Shown one piece after another: positions 6,104-6,768 of a DNA stretch of 6,768 nt. The stretch's first letter is position 1. Every line of letters begins with the position of its first letter. A model generated the notes under the pieces. That model made no database searches, was not told the origin of the DNA, and was given only the letters and a program-made list of their open reading frames with translations. The position numbers and the translations under genes were made by a program. Origin of the DNA: Firmicutes bacterium UBA1764 (GTDB lineage Bacteria > Bacillota > Clostridia > Peptostreptococcales > Anaerovoracaceae); contig DCHA01000061.1 in the NCBI GenBank assembly GCA_002315535.1, forward strand, positions 21,935 through 28,702, given 5' to 3'.

Positions 6104-6739
6104 TTATTTCATTGCATCGGCAACGCTGTCTTCACAGGATTTCATTGCTTCGAGTGTCTTTTCGAGTAGTTGGTCAAGTTCCCAGCCGAGTCGGTCTGCG
6201 CCATCCTTGATGACGTCTCTGCTGCAGCCTGCGGCAAACTTCTTGTCCTTGAACTTTTTCTTAAGTGAGCTAAGCTCCATGTCCTTGCAAGACTTTGATG
6301 GGCGCATGAGCGCGGCGCTCCATGTGAGTCCTGTAAGTTCATCAGCGGCAAAGAGCACCTTTTCCATTTCGAGCTCCGGCTCTACATCGCAGCACTGTCC
6401 GAAGCCATGTGAGCAAATTGCGTGAATCATATCGTCTGATACGCCTGCTTCTTTAAGAAGCTCCGGAGCCTTCTTGCAGTGCTCCTCTGGCCAGTTTTCG
6501 AAATCTATGTCATGAAGGAGTCCAACGATTCCCCAAAACTCTTCTTCTTCGCTATATCCAAGGTCATTTGCAAACCACTTCATAACGCCTTCAACAGTAA
6601 GACCGTGCTGAATATGGAAAGGATCCTTGTTATATTTCTTAAGAAGCTCAAGTGCAGCGTCTCTACTGATTGCACTCTTCTTTGCAGGGCCTGCAGGCTT
6701 CTTTGCGCTTGATGATGCATTTGCACCCTCTGGCTTCAT
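6104..6739 (-). CDS. HD-domain phosphohydrolase-like protein, start uncertain
   Basis: Soluble metal-dependent HD-superfamily protein of the short cytoplasmic type often annotated as HDIG/HD-domain hydrolase; family members act on phosphate esters or nucleotides, but the substrate is unknown here. From ATG 6739-6737 it has 211 residues. The HD core runs from about 25 to 150, with H45 in QHGL, H76-D77 in LLHDIDFE, H111 in CSHGFG and D133 in AADELTGL; the metal ligands appear intact. The C-terminal part (RPSKS at 146-150, then a lysine-rich KKKFKDKKFAAG stretch and a final helix) matches the usual family end. Residues 1-23 are a low-complexity Ala/Ser/Lys/Pro extension that the family normally lacks. 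No SD precedes the ATG, and the frame has no stop through the last 29 bases of the window, so the protein may start further right. No ATG, GTG or TTG lies between this ATG and the domain. Convergent with the membrane-protein gene. Confidence 0.82.
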   Translation of the reverse strand: MKPEGANASSSAKKPAGPAKKSAISRDAALELLKKYNKDPFHIQHGLTVEGVMKWFANDLGYSEEEEFWGIVGLLHDIDFENWPEEHCKKAPELLKEAGVSDDMIHAICSHGFGQCCDVEPELEMEKVLFAADELTGLTWSAALMRPSKSCKDMELSSLKKKFKDKKFAAGCSRDVIKDGADRLGWELDQLLEKTLEAMKSCEDSVADAMK

Positions 6740-6768
6740 TGTTGGGATACTATTTGTTGAATCTTCGT

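Overview
The window looks like chromosomal DNA of a moderately AT-rich Gram-positive anaerobe, probably a clostridial-type Firmicute. The evidence is AGGAGG-like ribosome binding sites, a secreted NlpC/P60 protein with an SLH domain (typical of a thick wall with S-layer-type anchoring), a lipoprotein with a Gram-positive-style lipobox, and a palindromic element of the GGGACAGGTCCC type that I recall as common in clostridial genomes. The genus cannot be fixed from this sequence. No tRNA, rRNA, CRISPR array, integrase or transposase gene is visible.

Layout. Bases 1-2169 hold a two-gene minus-strand unit: a GPH/MelB-type cation symporter, then an imidazolonepropionase-like amidohydrolase that overlaps it by 11 bp and runs off the left edge. 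A hairpin terminator at 2213-2250 and two small palindromes separate this unit from the next gene. Bases 2310-3983 (minus) encode a secreted cell-wall peptidase with N-terminal stabilising, SH3-like, NlpC/P60 and SLH-like regions. The 153-bp gap at 3984-4136 is a divergent promoter region with an extended -10 box on each strand. Bases 4137-6019 (plus) form a tight two-gene operon: a calcineurin-like metallophosphoesterase lipoprotein of the Dcr2/PAP29 type, followed 2 bp later by an unrecognised membrane protein of about eight helices. Bases 6018-6101 hold a 28-bp-stem inverted repeat between convergent genes, which probably also terminates transcription. Bases 6104-6739 (minus) encode an HD-domain hydrolase whose frame stays open to the right edge, so its true start may lie outside the window.

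How the genes may work together. The transporter and amidohydrolase look like an uptake-and-hydrolysis pair. By eye alignment with MelB, the cation-binding aspartates are kept but both sugar-binding aspartates are replaced, so the cargo is probably not a galactoside-like sugar; this fits an amide- or peptide-cleaving partner. The phosphoesterase and its membrane partner look like an extracytoplasmic phosphatase or phosphodiesterase module of unknown substrate. The NlpC/P60 protein should act on wall peptide stems. These are mostly known families. The least explained items are the eight-helix membrane protein, the specificity of the transporter/amidohydrolase pair, and the long-stem repeat.
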